Shown in pieces: positions 14,731-22,479 of a stretch of 34,245 nt of DNA. The notes under the pieces are model-generated. The model saw only the letters and a program-made list of their open reading frames with translations, was not told the origin of the DNA and made no database searches. The first letter of the stretch is position 1; each line of letters begins with the position of its first letter. Position numbers and translations under genes: made by a program. Origin of the DNA: DATAXP01 sp036272935 (GTDB taxonomy: Bacteria > Planctomycetota > Planctomycetia > Pirellulales > PNKZ01); contig DATAXP010000002.1 of the NCBI GenBank assembly GCA_036272935.1, forward strand, positions 1 through 34,245, in the 5' to 3' direction.

Positions 14731-14838
14731 CTTGGCATCTCCGCGACCGCTCTCTTAAAATGACGGCGAGGCAAGGACGCTCTCTTTTCGGTAGCGATCC
14801 GCTACGCATTCGCCGTATTTTTTGGGAGGTTGCAGGGT

Positions 14839-15642
14839 ATGCGTCTCCATCTACTTATCTCGTTGGCAATGTTGTTGCTCGCCAGCGCCGTGGCGTCGGC
14901 GGTTGAACCTGCCGCCCGGGTGGCGCCGCCCGAGCTTGCCAAGGCGCCTGGCGAAGTGGTCGATCTGTTCGCGGCGGCCGAGTCAAAGCTGATCGACGTG
15001 CGCATCATCCCGCGCGACGACAAGCAGGCGCGCATCTTCGTGACCAACAAGTCGGGACGGGCACTGAACGTGCGCCTGCCCGAGACGTACGCCGCCGTGC
15101 CGGTGCTTTCGCAGATCTTGGGTCTGCCGAACAACGGTGCCCAGGCCGGTGCCGCGCAGGCGCCGCAAACTTTCGGCGGGCCGATCAACGCCGGGCCGCA
15201 GAACAATCAACAGAACGCGTTTCCACGCGGGGTGTTCAACATCCCGCCCGAACAGACGCGCGACATCAAGGTGGCGGCTGTCTGCCTCGATTATGGCAAG
15301 CCCACTCCGCGGGCACTGATCCCTTACGAGCTGGTGCCCCTGGCAAGCATCGCGACCGATCCGGCGATCGAGCCCGTGCTCCGTGCCTGGGGCAGCGGTA
15401 AGTACAACCGCCTAGTCGTTCAAGCCGCGGCGTGGCACTTGGCTAGCAGCGTCAGTTGGGAAGAGCTGGCCAAAAAAGAAGGAACGATGGTGGCAGCCAG
15501 TGAGTACGAGCCGTACTTCACTGCCAACCAATTGAAGCAGGCCAAGGCATTGGTGGCTGCGGCAAAAAAAGAAGTGGCACAGAAAGAATCCGCCAACTCG
15601 AAAAAACCGACACGTTCGCCCGGCGAGAAACTTAAAGACTGA
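14839..15642 (+). CDS. secreted protein of unknown function
   Basis: The 267-residue product begins with a signal peptide (MRLHLLISLAMLLLASAVASA). The first half predicts beta strands (LIDVRIIPRDDKQARIFVTNKSG) and contains a low-complexity Gln/Asn/Gly/Pro insert around residues 95-130. The second half is helical and ends in a Lys-rich tail. GGGAGG lies 9 bases before the ATG. No known family is recognised. The next gene starts 25 bases downstream, so the two probably form an operon. Confidence 0.75.
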   Translation: MRLHLLISLAMLLLASAVASAVEPAARVAPPELAKAPGEVVDLFAAAESKLIDVRIIPRDDKQARIFVTNKSGRALNVRLPETYAAVPVLSQILGLPNNGAQAGAAQAPQTFGGPINAGPQNNQQNAFPRGVFNIPPEQTRDIKVAAVCLDYGKPTPRALIPYELVPLASIATDPAIEPVLRAWGSGKYNRLVVQAAAWHLASSVSWEELAKKEGTMVAASEYEPYFTANQLKQAKALVAAAKKEVAQKESANSKKPTRSPGEKLKD

Positions 15643-15667
15643 TTGGCCCTCTCAGGAATCAAAGCTC

Positions 15668-16633
15668 ATGCGTTGTGTCCGCGTCGGGTTGGTCGTTGGT
15701 TTGATCTTGTGTGTAGCTCGCTGCACGATCGCGCAGACGACCAGCGAACCAGCCGCCAAGAAAGCGGCTGCCAAGCGATTTGAAGGGGCCGAGGTCGAGC
15801 GCGACATCGAGTATGGCAAGGCGGGCGAACGCGCGTTGAAGCTCGATTTGGTAAGGCCGTCGAAGCCCAACGCCAAGCGCCTGCCGGTGGTGGCGTTCGT
15901 CCACGGCGGCGGCTGGCGCGCCGGAGACAAATCGGGCGCAGTCGCACAGCTTGCTCCCCTGGCGGCGACCGGCAATTACGTTGGTGTATCGATCGGCTAC
16001 CGTCTGACGGGCGAGGCGATCTGGCCCGCGCAAATCCACGATTGCAAGGCGGCCATCCGCTGGCTCCGCGCCAATGCCGACGCCTACGGCATCGATCCTG
16101 AAAAGATCGGCGTGTGGGGTGGCTCGGCCGGCGGGCACCTGGTGAGCATGCTCGGCACCTCGGGCGACGTCGCCAAGCTCGAAGGCTCTAGCGGCAGCCC
16201 CGGCTATTCGAGCCGCGTGCAGTGTGTCGTCGATTTCTGCGGCCCCAGCGACTTCCTGCTCGAAAGCAAAGAGATCCCCAAGATGACGACCGACCCTGAC
16301 TCGCCAGTCTCGCGCCTGCTGGGCGGACCGATCGTCGAGAAGAAGGATGTTGCGGCCGAGGCTTCGCCGGTGACGTATGTGTCGGCCGACGATCCACCGT
16401 TCCTGGTCGTGAACGGCACGGACGACCCGCTGGTGCCGATCGGGCAGGCCGAGCGGCTCGTCGCTGCTCTGAAGGAAGCCGGCGTGCCGGTGAAGTTCAT
16501 TCGCATCGAAGGGGGCGGCCACGCCATCCGCGGTCCGGAGATCATCGAGCGGGTGCATGCGTTCTTCGAGAAGCAACTGCGCGGCCAATCGGTCGAAGTG
16601 TCCGACGCGCCGATCCCGGTTGCTGCGAACTGA
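15668..16633 (+). CDS. secreted alpha/beta hydrolase (BD-FAE/esterase type)
   Basis: The 321-residue protein has an N-terminal signal peptide. The fold signatures are the oxyanion motif HGGGW (79-83), nucleophile elbow GGSAGGH (Ser153), Asp253 in NGTDDPLVP and His285 in GGGHAI, a complete Ser-Asp-His triad. This matches the hormone-sensitive-lipase/BD-FAE group of carboxylesterases, which includes acetyl-xylan and feruloyl-type esterases, so an ester on a polysaccharide or lipid is a plausible extracytoplasmic substrate. It lies 25 bases downstream of the unknown secreted protein and is probably co-transcribed with it. A repeat-rich gap follows. Confidence 0.88.
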   Translation: MRCVRVGLVVGLILCVARCTIAQTTSEPAAKKAAAKRFEGAEVERDIEYGKAGERALKLDLVRPSKPNAKRLPVVAFVHGGGWRAGDKSGAVAQLAPLAATGNYVGVSIGYRLTGEAIWPAQIHDCKAAIRWLRANADAYGIDPEKIGVWGGSAGGHLVSMLGTSGDVAKLEGSSGSPGYSSRVQCVVDFCGPSDFLLESKEIPKMTTDPDSPVSRLLGGPIVEKKDVAAEASPVTYVSADDPPFLVVNGTDDPLVPIGQAERLVAALKEAGVPVKFIRIEGGGHAIRGPEIIERVHAFFEKQLRGQSVEVSDAPIPVAAN

Positions 16634-16758
16634 ACTGGCTACGGGCTAACAACTTCGGCCTTACTGGCTACAGGCGCCGGACTTCGGGCGACAGGTGCCG
16701 CGAGTCGCCGTCCAAAGGCATGCAGGCTGTAGCCCGTAGTCCGTCGCCCGTAGTCCGC
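16634..16758. repeat. intergenic inverted repeat of CTACGGGCTA units
   Basis: GGCTACGGGCTA and GGACTTCGGGCGACAG units on the left are complementary to TGTAGCCCGTAGTCCGTCGC-type units on the right (about 16724-16758). The element starts directly after the hydrolase stop codon. It belongs to the same class of quasi-tandem inverted repeats as the other gaps in the window, with a different unit. Confidence 0.7.
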
Positions 16759-16859
16759 CGCAGCCTTCCATTTGCTGGACGTTTCGGGCGCTCAGGCGCA
16801 TAATGCCAGGGTGCGGGATTGTGCGATCGGCAGCGGCGTTAGCAACTGCACCTATTGGG

Positions 16860-17138
16860 ATGGCACCGAGCGTTTGGACCGAGTTTCTTAGTACGCCGTC
16901 TGCCCGGGCTGTATGCCTGACGGCAGTCGTAGCGATTTTGTGCGCCGTGGGCTACTACGTGGTTGGCAAGCTGCGCTCACGGCTCCATGAAAGCGGACCG
17001 TCGGCCAGCGATTTCATGACGAACTTCCGCGAACTGCATGCACGGGGTGAGCTAAGCGACGAGGAATTCCGAACTATAAAAGCGAAGCTGGCAGCCAAGC
17101 TCCAGGAGCAGGTGAAGCAGCAGAAATCGGAAGCTTGA
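16860..17138 (+). CDS. small membrane protein with SHOCT-like C-terminus
   Basis: The 92-residue product has one membrane helix (about residues 15-35, AVCLTAVVAILCAVGYYVVG). Its short cytoplasmic tail (SDFMTNFRELHARGELSDEEFRTIKAKLAAKL) fits the SHOCT oligomerisation-motif pattern: a helix, then G-x-L/I-(S/T)-x-E-E-[FY], then a second helix. The frame is open from an ATG at 16803, but the added 19 residues look non-native and a TAAT box overlaps that ATG, so 16860 is preferred. The function is unknown. Confidence 0.65.
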   Translation: MAPSVWTEFLSTPSARAVCLTAVVAILCAVGYYVVGKLRSRLHESGPSASDFMTNFRELHARGELSDEEFRTIKAKLAAKLQEQVKQQKSEA

Positions 17139-17476
17139 AAGCCGGGGTTGTCGCGAGGCAAATGCTTGGCGGCAACCGGCAAATGCCCGCTGTCAGCTGG
17201 GTGAAAGCTTGCCGAGGGTTGCGATCGTAGCGGTTAGCCGCGTGGCGTACGGACCCGGTCCGTGTGCCGCATTGGCAAACCGCGCCCGGACGAACAACGT
17301 ACTACAGGCAAGTCGGAACCAAACGCTCGACCGAACGCGGACACGGAAGCCCCCGGCCAGCAGTCTACAGGCAAGTCTGCTGGCCGCTCGATCGACATCA
17401 ACGGACCATTGACTTCGGCGCGGCAACTGCGACCAATCGCGTGGATGCCACGACCGAAGATTTGAAAGGAGTGAGC
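17139..17476. other. clpX upstream region
   Basis: This 338-base gap has no convincing gene, although the clpX frame is open through most of it. It holds two GGCAAATGC copies (17157-17165, 17178-17186), the palindrome ACGGAC-CCG-GTCCGT (17249-17263), two CTACAGGCAAGTC copies (17302-17314, 17365-17377) and a strong hairpin described separately. The best -35-like hexamer is TTGACT at about 17409, without a good -10. Confidence 0.55.
17355..17385 (+). promoter_or_regulatory. 9-bp hairpin in the clpX upstream region
   Basis: GGCCAGCAG (17355-17363) and CTGCTGGCC (17377-17385) pair perfectly around a 13-base loop that holds most of one of two CTACAGGCAAGTC repeats. No T-run follows. It could be a leader RNA structure or an operator; no function is known. 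Confidence 0.5.
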
Positions 17477-18775
17477 ATGCCCCCAAGTAGGGACGTGACC
17501 GGAGGCCGCCGAGGCGGCGGCACCACGAAGAAGAACGCCTTCTGTTCGTTCTGTCGCAAGAGCTACCGCGACGTCGGCCCGCTGGTCGAAGGACCGGGCG
17601 ACGTCTACATCTGCGGCGAGTGCATCGAGCTGTGCCAAAGCATTCTCGAGCAGGAGCGCCGTCGCCGCGGCACCAGCAAGCCGCTGTTCAACAAGGTGCC
17701 CAGCCCGCGCGAGATCGTCGGCCAACTGAACGAGTACGTGATCGGACAGGAAGAGGCCAAAAAGGTGCTCTCGGTCGCCGTCCACACGCACTACAAGCGG
17801 CTGATGCTCGGCAACGAAGGCTCGGACATTGAAATCGACAAGTCGAACATCCTGCTCATCGGTCCGACCGGCAGCGGCAAAACGCTTCTGGCGCGCACGC
17901 TGGCCCGGCTACTGAACGTGCCGTTCGCCATCGGCGACGCCACCACGCTCACCGAAGCAGGCTACGTCGGCGAGGACGTCGAGAACTTGCTCTTGAAGTT
18001 GCTGCATGCCGCCGACTTCGACCTGGAAGCGGCGCAGCGCGGTGTGCTGTACATCGACGAGATCGACAAGATCGGCAAGACCAGCCAGAACGTGTCGATC
18101 ACCCGCGACGTTTCAGGTGAAGGCGTGCAGCAGGCGCTGCTCAAGATGCTCGAAGGCACGGTGGCCAACGTTCCTCCGCAGGGCGGCCGCAAGCATCCCG
18201 AACAGCAGTACATCCAGATGGACACGAGCAACATCCTGTTCATCTGCGGCGGCACGTTCGTCGGCATCGAGAAGATCATCAGCAAGCGGCTCGGCCGCAA
18301 GACGATCGGCTTCGGCCAAGAGTCGGCTGGCTCGACCGACGAGAAGGATTTGGGCAAGCTCCTGCCGCAGGTGACCAGCGACGACGTGATGGAGTACGGC
18401 CTGATTCCCGAGCTGGTCGGCCGCTTGCCGGTCGTTAGCGCGCTCAAGCCGTTGGACGTTGACGCCCTGGTGCGCGTGCTGCACGAGCCGCGCAACGCCC
18501 TGGTCCGCCAGTACCAGAAACTGTTCGAGATGGAGAGCGCCGAGCTGTCCTTTACCGACGCAGCCATGCGTGCCGTCGCCGAACGGGCGCGCGAAAAGGA
18601 TACAGGCGCACGTGGTCTGCGGTCGATTGTGGAAGAGGTGATGCTCGACGTCATGTTCGACCTGCCCGATCAGGGGCCCGGACGTAAGTACGTGGTGACG
18701 CCCGAGATCGTACGCGGCCGTGAACAGTTGCTGCCGTTACCGTCGGCCGCCGACGCCAAACACAAAAGCGCGTGA
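17477..18775 (+). CDS. clpX: ATP-dependent Clp protease ATP-binding subunit ClpX
   Basis: The 432-residue AAA+ unfoldase feeds substrates to ClpP. The N-terminal zinc-binding domain has Cys23, Cys26, Cys46 and Cys49. The AAA+ core shows Walker A GPTGSGKT (129-136), pore loop GYVG (162-165), Walker B VLYIDEID (190-197), RKH loop (238-240) and the IGF ClpP-docking loop (277-279). All diagnostic elements are intact and the length is normal. The ATG at 17477 follows AAGGAG; an upstream in-frame extension is not ClpX-like. clpP and tig, frequent neighbours elsewhere, are not adjacent here. A strong terminator follows, so this looks like a single-gene transcript. Confidence 0.97.
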   Translation: MPPSRDVTGGRRGGGTTKKNAFCSFCRKSYRDVGPLVEGPGDVYICGECIELCQSILEQERRRRGTSKPLFNKVPSPREIVGQLNEYVIGQEEAKKVLSVAVHTHYKRLMLGNEGSDIEIDKSNILLIGPTGSGKTLLARTLARLLNVPFAIGDATTLTEAGYVGEDVENLLLKLLHAADFDLEAAQRGVLYIDEIDKIGKTSQNVSITRDVSGEGVQQALLKMLEGTVANVPPQGGRKHPEQQYIQMDTSNILFICGGTFVGIEKIISKRLGRKTIGFGQESAGSTDEKDLGKLLPQVTSDDVMEYGLIPELVGRLPVVSALKPLDVDALVRVLHEPRNALVRQYQKLFEMESAELSFTDAAMRAVAERAREKDTGARGLRSIVEEVMLDVMFDLPDQGPGRKYVVTPEIVRGREQLLPLPSAADAKHKSA

Positions 18776-18826
18776 CGTTCAAGCCCGAGGCCCAAAGGCC
18801 GTCGGGGGTAGAGTCACGCTTCGCAA

Positions 18827-18864
18827 AACGAGCCCTGCGACAAAAGTCCAGGGCTCGTTTTTTT
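18827..18864 (+). terminator. intrinsic terminator of clpX
   Basis: AACGAGCCCTG (18827-18837) and CAGGGCTCGTT (18849-18859) form a perfect 11-base stem with an 11-base loop, running straight into TTTTTTT (18858-18864). This is a textbook rho-independent terminator. Confidence 0.95.
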
Positions 18865-18923
18865 ATTAGTTCCATGTCAGCGCAGTGCTAAGCGTTGCGA
18901 CGCGCCGGGGCGCGTGTTAGGTT

Positions 18924-18950
18924 GCCCCCGGATCTCGTCAACCGGGGGGC
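18924..18950 (+). promoter_or_regulatory. hairpin covering the ribosome-binding site of the extracellular repeat protein
   Basis: GCCCCCGG (18924-18931) can pair with CCGGGGGGC (18942-18950) across a 10-base loop with a one-base bulge. The G-run is the only Shine-Dalgarno-like sequence and ends 7 bases before the ATG, so the structure would hide it. Whether it regulates translation is inference. Confidence 0.5.
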
Positions 18951-18956
18951 TTAGCA

Positions 18957-21692
18957 ATGGGACAATTCAAGTTGTTCGGTCGTCTGCGCACACTCGGCAC
19001 CTCGGCCGAGCGCCAGAAGCGCCGACAGCGAATTCCGCGCCGGCGCAGCCTATCGTTCGAAGCCCTTGAAACACGCCGGTTGCTGAGCGGCACGCCGTTT
19101 AACTACTCCGCCATGAATGCCGATCCGTTGCAGCTCGTCGTCGTGGGCAGCACGCTCGAGCTCCGCGATCAGAAGACCAACGCGATTGTGCAGTCGGCGG
19201 TGCTGGCCTCGACCAGCAGCGTAACCATCAACGGCTACGCAGGCGGTGGGCAGACGTTCGATGTCGACTTCAGCGGCGGGGCGTTCAATATTCCTATCAC
19301 GATCAATTCCAACGGAACGCCCGACCAGTTGCTGATCGACGACCATGCCGATACCGCGGCCGGAGTCGCCTACTCCATCGGCAGCTCGACCGTGGCAGTC
19401 GACGCAACCACGATCTGCTACGGCTCCAGCTTCGTGAATGGGATGATCGTCGACACTGGCTCAGGCATCGGCGACCAGGTCACGATCAACAGTGTGAATC
19501 CGGCTTCACCGTTGACGCTCAACACCAGTGCCGCCGGTGCAGAGAGCGTGTCCATCGGTGGCAGCACCGCCGGAAGCCTTGGCAGTTTTGTCGGCTATCT
19601 GACGCTCAACACGCACGCCTCCGACAGCCTCACATTCCTCGATAATGCGAGCAGCGCGCTGTCGAGCTATTCGATCACCGCCACCGGCCTGATATTCAAC
19701 GGCCGGATTATCCCCTACACCACCGCCGCCTCGATCAAGCTGGCCACCAGCAGCTACGCGGGAGAGGCAGTCTTCGTCACGTCGCTCCCCACGGCAACCT
19801 CGTACGTCAGCCTCGTGCCGACGGCCGGCCATATTTCGATGATCGTCTCTCCCTCGGCCTTGGCCAGTTCGACGCCGCGCACGATCGACGCCGGCTCGAG
19901 TGCCCCCGCCGGCTCGGGCGACCTGATGACGGTCGACGACAGCACCGATCCCACCTCCGGGGTTTTCTACACGGTCACGGCAACCTTCGTCCAAGCGGGC
20001 AATACCGCGGTCGTTTACGGCTCAAGTGCCTCCGGCGGCTTGGTCATCAACACCGGCAAGGGATCCGGCGACGAGGTGATCGTCGACTCGACTTCCGCCG
20101 CGGTCTCGGTTGCCGTGAACACCAGCGGTGCCAGTGCGACCTCGATCTTCGTCGGCGGCCTCGTTACCGGAAGCCTGGCGAACATTGCCGGGCCGTTGAC
20201 CCTGCTGACGCACGCCGTCGACAGCATCGTGTTCAACGACAACGCCACGACCAGCGTCGTCAACTATCAGCTCATGAGCAGTTACCTGCTCTGGAACAGT
20301 TCGATTATCGGCTACATCTCGCCCGGCTCGATCACCGTGGCCACCAGCCGTGCTACCGGCGACAGGCTGTTCGTCACGTCGCTTCCCGCCTCGACGACGT
20401 TTGTGACGCTCGCCCCCGCGGGCACGAATACTTCGTTCATCGTTTCTCCTGACGCGTTGCACGCCACCCGCATCATCGATGCCGCCAGCAAGGTTCCCGC
20501 GGGGAGCAGCACCTCGGTGACCGTCGACGACAGCACCAATACCGCAAGCGTTGTCTACACGGTCATCAACTCCGGCGTGCAGTTGAGCGGCGGCGCCTTG
20601 GTCGAATACGGCGCCGGCGACACCGGCGGACTGGTCATCAACACCGGCCGGGGAATCAACGATATTGTGAACGTCGTCCAGACGCTGGCGCAGGTTCCCG
20701 TCGCGATCAACACCAGCGGCGCCTATCGCACGACGATCTACGTCGGCGGTGCCAATAGCAACCTGCTCCTCGGCACCCTGGCGGCGATTGCCGGCCCGCT
20801 CACGCTTCAGACCAATCCGCTCGACGCGGTGGTTTTCCTCGATGATGCCAGCTCCGCCTCGGCCACCTATACGATTTACTCCAACTACCTGGTGTTCAAC
20901 AGCCAGATTATCGGATATCGCAGTCTCGTCGCGATCGAGCTGTTCACCAGCACCGCCAAGGACACGGTCAACGTCTGCTCGCTCCCCGCGGCGCTGACTT
21001 CGCTGGCGCTGCACCTCGACAATTCCGCGGCCTCGCCGGGTACGGTCGTCACGCTCAAATCGGGCGCCTTCACCACCGCCCTGCAACGCACGGTCGACGC
21101 GTCGAGCTTCATCCCCGCCGGCGCCGGCGACTACCTGACGGTCGACGACAGTGCCGACACGGTGGCGGGCATGTCGTACAACCTAATCGCCCACGTGATC
21201 AGCATCTCCCAGGGCGGCCCCGGCTACACCTCGGTCCTGTACAGTTCGAACTATCAGGCCGTGGCGCTGCTCACCGGCAGCGGGAAGAACGACTCTGTCA
21301 CCATTGCCGCCACTTCGGCACCGATGAACGTCACGACGTCGGCCGCTGGGTGCACCACGATCGACGTCGGCTCTGGCAACCTTGGCAACATCGCACCGGG
21401 GCTAACCATCCAGTCGCAAGGCATCCACGATTCGCTCACGTTCGACGACTCGGCCAACAGCACCGGCACAACGTACGACATCCAGGGCAACCAGCTCACT
21501 CGTGGCTCGCTCACGATCGGCTTCACCGTCGCCGCGAAGGCTTTCACGGTGCTGGTTGGCACCGGCATGAACAGCGTCACCGTCGAGAACCTCCCCTCGG
21601 CCGAAACGCTCGCGCTGACGATCAACAAGACCGACAGCTACACCAAGCTCGCCAGCGCCTTGGGCACCGTCGTGCTCGCCAAGCGGCCGTAA
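18957..21692 (+). CDS. large extracellular repeat protein with planctomycete N-terminal sorting motif
   Basis: The 911-residue product has a basic N-terminus followed by LSFEALETRRLLSG (residues 32-45). This is the motif found at the start of many very large secreted planctomycete proteins and is taken to replace or precede an ordinary signal peptide. The remainder is Ser/Thr/Ala/Val-rich predicted beta structure. About four diverged repeats of roughly 200 residues are visible through recurring (V/I)xVGG or VGS segments near residues 197, 395, 592 and 801, each followed by LT-x-(H/N/Q)-x-x-D-x-(L/V)-x-F-x-D-x-(A/S). Acidic DD(S/H)xD segments may bind calcium. No enzyme domain or C-terminal anchor is visible. 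The role is unknown, possibly surface or matrix. Confidence 0.85.
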   Translation: MGQFKLFGRLRTLGTSAERQKRRQRIPRRRSLSFEALETRRLLSGTPFNYSAMNADPLQLVVVGSTLELRDQKTNAIVQSAVLASTSSVTINGYAGGGQTFDVDFSGGAFNIPITINSNGTPDQLLIDDHADTAAGVAYSIGSSTVAVDATTICYGSSFVNGMIVDTGSGIGDQVTINSVNPASPLTLNTSAAGAESVSIGGSTAGSLGSFVGYLTLNTHASDSLTFLDNASSALSSYSITATGLIFNGRIIPYTTAASIKLATSSYAGEAVFVTSLPTATSYVSLVPTAGHISMIVSPSALASSTPRTIDAGSSAPAGSGDLMTVDDSTDPTSGVFYTVTATFVQAGNTAVVYGSSASGGLVINTGKGSGDEVIVDSTSAAVSVAVNTSGASATSIFVGGLVTGSLANIAGPLTLLTHAVDSIVFNDNATTSVVNYQLMSSYLLWNSSIIGYISPGSITVATSRATGDRLFVTSLPASTTFVTLAPAGTNTSFIVSPDALHATRIIDAASKVPAGSSTSVTVDDSTNTASVVYTVINSGVQLSGGALVEYGAGDTGGLVINTGRGINDIVNVVQTLAQVPVAINTSGAYRTTIYVGGANSNLLLGTLAAIAGPLTLQTNPLDAVVFLDDASSASATYTIYSNYLVFNSQIIGYRSLVAIELFTSTAKDTVNVCSLPAALTSLALHLDNSAASPGTVVTLKSGAFTTALQRTVDASSFIPAGAGDYLTVDDSADTVAGMSYNLIAHVISISQGGPGYTSVLYSSNYQAVALLTGSGKNDSVTIAATSAPMNVTTSAAGCTTIDVGSGNLGNIAPGLTIQSQGIHDSLTFDDSANSTGTTYDIQGNQLTRGSLTIGFTVAAKAFTVLVGTGMNSVTVENLPSAETLALTINKTDSYTKLASALGTVVLAKRP

Positions 21693-21710
21693 GCAAGCAT
21701 CTTCCCTGCA

Positions 21711-21774
21711 TGCTTCGTGTCCTTTGTGTCTCGTGGTATTTTGATGACCACGAAGCCACGAAACACACGAAGCA
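21711..21774. repeat. intergenic inverted repeat of CACGAAG units
   Basis: The left arm TGCTTCGTGT...CTCGTGGT (21711-21737) and right arm ACCACGAAG...CACACGAAGCA (21747-21774) pair with a one-base offset around a 9-base loop. The units are close to those of the repeat at 1231-1291. It follows the extracellular protein gene by 18 bases. Confidence 0.75.
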
Positions 21775-21871
21775 GCGATTGGTGATACCTCTGTGGTTAT
21801 TCCTTCCGCTGTTGCGATCATCTTTCTGATGTGTTTGCGTTCGCGAGCGCAGTGCCGGCATAATACAGTGC

Positions 21872-22204
21872 ATGTTCATTCCCGCCGATGCGGTGATTGC
21901 TCGTGAGAAGTTGACGCACTATTTGCTTGTGCCGCGTCCGTGGGACGACAAGTCGGCGTTTTTGGCTCGAGCTGGCTTCAGCCAAGACAACCCGGATGAC
22001 TTATTGCGATTGATTCGCTCGTTGGCCGAAGAAGTCGAAGCGATGCAGGATGGCACCAACGCGTATGGTGTCTTTTGGAGAATCGACGCGGCGAAAACAA
22101 TGGACAACGGCTATCTGCTGCAAATCAGCTTGATCTGGTTACAATGGCACATGGACGGCACGTTTCATTTTGTGACATTGAAACCCTGGAAGCAGCGCCC
22201 ATGA
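21872..22204 (+). CDS. DUF6883-like protein
   Basis: The 110-residue product has the layout of small DUF6883 proteins: an N-terminal K-L-x-x-Y-L-L segment followed by a D/G-K-x-x-F-x-x-x-G-F element, a helix with repeated Leu/Glu, and a C-terminal strand pair ending in a W-containing segment (LIWLQWHMDGTFHFVTLKP). Family members are frequent next to DUF4926 genes in accessory DNA and have been suspected of belonging to toxin-like or polymorphic systems, but no activity is assigned. The stop overlaps the next start (ATGA), so the two are translationally coupled. A TAATAC box lies only 5 bases before the ATG, so the transcript could be leaderless. Confidence 0.65.
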   Translation: MFIPADAVIAREKLTHYLLVPRPWDDKSAFLARAGFSQDNPDDLLRLIRSLAEEVEAMQDGTNAYGVFWRIDAAKTMDNGYLLQISLIWLQWHMDGTFHFVTLKPWKQRP

Positions 22205-22473
22205 GCAAGCCGCAGATGTTCGAGCGAGTGGCGCTCGCGCGCGACCTGCCCGCCCACGGATTGAAACGAGGGGACGTAGCAGTGCTGGTCGACCGCGTTC
22301 CACACCCCGCCGGAAGCACCGAGGGGGCGGTGATCGAGGTGTTCAACGCGATCGGCGATTCGATCGCAACGATTGTCGTCGCATGCGACGACATCGAGCC
22401 GTTAGTAGCCAATGAGATTCTTTCCGCGCGATTGCTCAGCGGCCCCGCGGCCGACGCGCAACAGCCTGCATAG
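22201..22473 (+). CDS. DUF4926 domain protein
   Basis: The 90-residue product follows the DUF4926 pattern: F-x-x-V-A-L-x-x-D-L-P-x-x-G-L-x-x-G-D-V-(A/G)-x-x-V near the N-terminus, then E-V-F-(N)-x-x-G-(D)-x-x-x-(T/V) and a conserved acidic E/DxxxxL region. These are small SH3-like beta barrels. Its ATG overlaps the DUF6883 stop codon. It ends 6 bases from the convergent peptidase gene with no space for a terminator. The pairing suggests an antitoxin, immunity or adaptor role for one of the two; this is inference. Confidence 0.75.
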   Translation: MSKPQMFERVALARDLPAHGLKRGDVAVLVDRVPHPAGSTEGAVIEVFNAIGDSIATIVVACDDIEPLVANEILSARLLSGPAADAQQPA

Positions 22474-22479
22474 CTACAG

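Noticed and set aside
14791..14805. Hairpin GTAGCG-ATC-CGCTAC before the secreted protein at 14839 as a riboswitch or terminator
   Set aside because: It is only 6 base pairs and lies just upstream of a good ribosome site; there is no supporting context.
17264..17476. 71-residue N-terminal extension of ClpX
   Set aside because: ClpX begins shortly before its zinc-binding cysteines, and AAGGAG precedes the ATG at 17477.
20022..21086. 354-residue minus-strand frame
   Set aside because: It is antisense to the repeat protein, and its Arg/Gly/Asp-rich repeats mirror the Ser/Thr repeats of the real gene.
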